A DNA stretch of 64,000 bases. It comes from Roseiconus lacunae. Lineage in GTDB: Bacteria; Planctomycetota; Planctomycetia; Pirellulales; Pirellulaceae. A model generated the notes under the pieces. That model made no database searches, was not told where the DNA came from, and saw only the letters and a list, made by a program, of their open reading frames with translations. Both the position numbers and the translations under genes were made by a program. The stretch's first letter is position 1. The number at the start of each line of letters is the position of its first letter. Shown one piece after another: positions 63,920-64,000 of the stretch. The DNA lies in contig NZ_VSZO01000053.1 in the NCBI RefSeq assembly GCF_008312935.1, forward strand, positions 186,001-250,000. Direction: 5' to 3'.

Positions 63920-64000
63920 TGCGGATTGCAAGGTCAGGTGTGGCGTCTGATCCGCTTTTGGTTTCGCCGGTGAGGACCGTTGGATGCATTTGTCTACCCT

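Overview
The window looks like a chromosomal segment of a planctomycete, most likely a Rhodopirellula-like member of the Pirellulaceae. This is inferred from the gene content: a BBP7-type outer-membrane beta-barrel protein, a Cys-type sulfatase, Tat-exported Gfo/Idh/MocA and dienelactone-hydrolase proteins, a short protein starting with the typical 'FSLRKLL' N-terminus, and a shared family of intergenic repeats. No rRNA, tRNA, CRISPR array, integrase or intact insertion sequence was found.

Region 1 (1-18.4 kb) is a flagellar locus in two divergent blocks. The leftward block reads flgF-flgG-flgA-flgH-flgI-flgJ-flgN-like-flgK-flgL, with flgL running off the left edge (rod, P- and L-rings, hook-filament junction). 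The rightward block reads fliL-fliM-like-fliN-fliO-like-fliP-flhA-(81 aa membrane protein)-fliA, then three unrecognised genes: a 77 aa protein, an exported coiled-coil protein and an exported Cys-rich protein. fliQ, fliR, flhB, flhF and flhG are not at their usual places. The FliM-like protein lacks the N-terminal CheY-binding segment, and FlgH lacks a lipobox cysteine.

Region 2 (18.4-34.9 kb) is mixed housekeeping: a hemolysin III-like membrane protein, a sulfatase, a fatty acid desaturase, an HI0933-type flavoprotein, enolase with a clear terminator, then ribE-rsmA-M24 peptidase-mogA on the plus strand, a DPP IV-type peptidase and an SGNH/TPR protein.

Region 3 (35-52.7 kb) holds folE2, a membrane protein, hmp divergent from an Rrf2 regulator with a palindromic operator candidate between them, an exported Kelch protein, a soluble PAS chemoreceptor, a (6-4) photolyase-like protein that appears to lack three of four Fe-S cysteines, a HEAT-repeat lipoprotein, a BBP7 barrel, a YaiI-type protein, a dienelactone hydrolase, an oxidoreductase, homoserine dehydrogenase and a PilZ-like protein. 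Six copies of an imperfectly palindromic intergenic repeat are scattered from 27.8 to 50.6 kb.

Region 4 (53-64 kb) is an osmoregulated-periplasmic-glucan-like locus: opgG and a GH144-type (endo-beta-1,2-glucanase-like) gene on the minus strand, divergent from an unknown 260 aa gene and opgH. It is followed by a small membrane protein, an exported nucleoside hydrolase and an exported TPR-redoxin fusion. The glucan locus, with its linked predicted hydrolase, extra gene and sigma-54-like promoter candidate, and the unexplained trio after fliA are the most promising unusual systems here.
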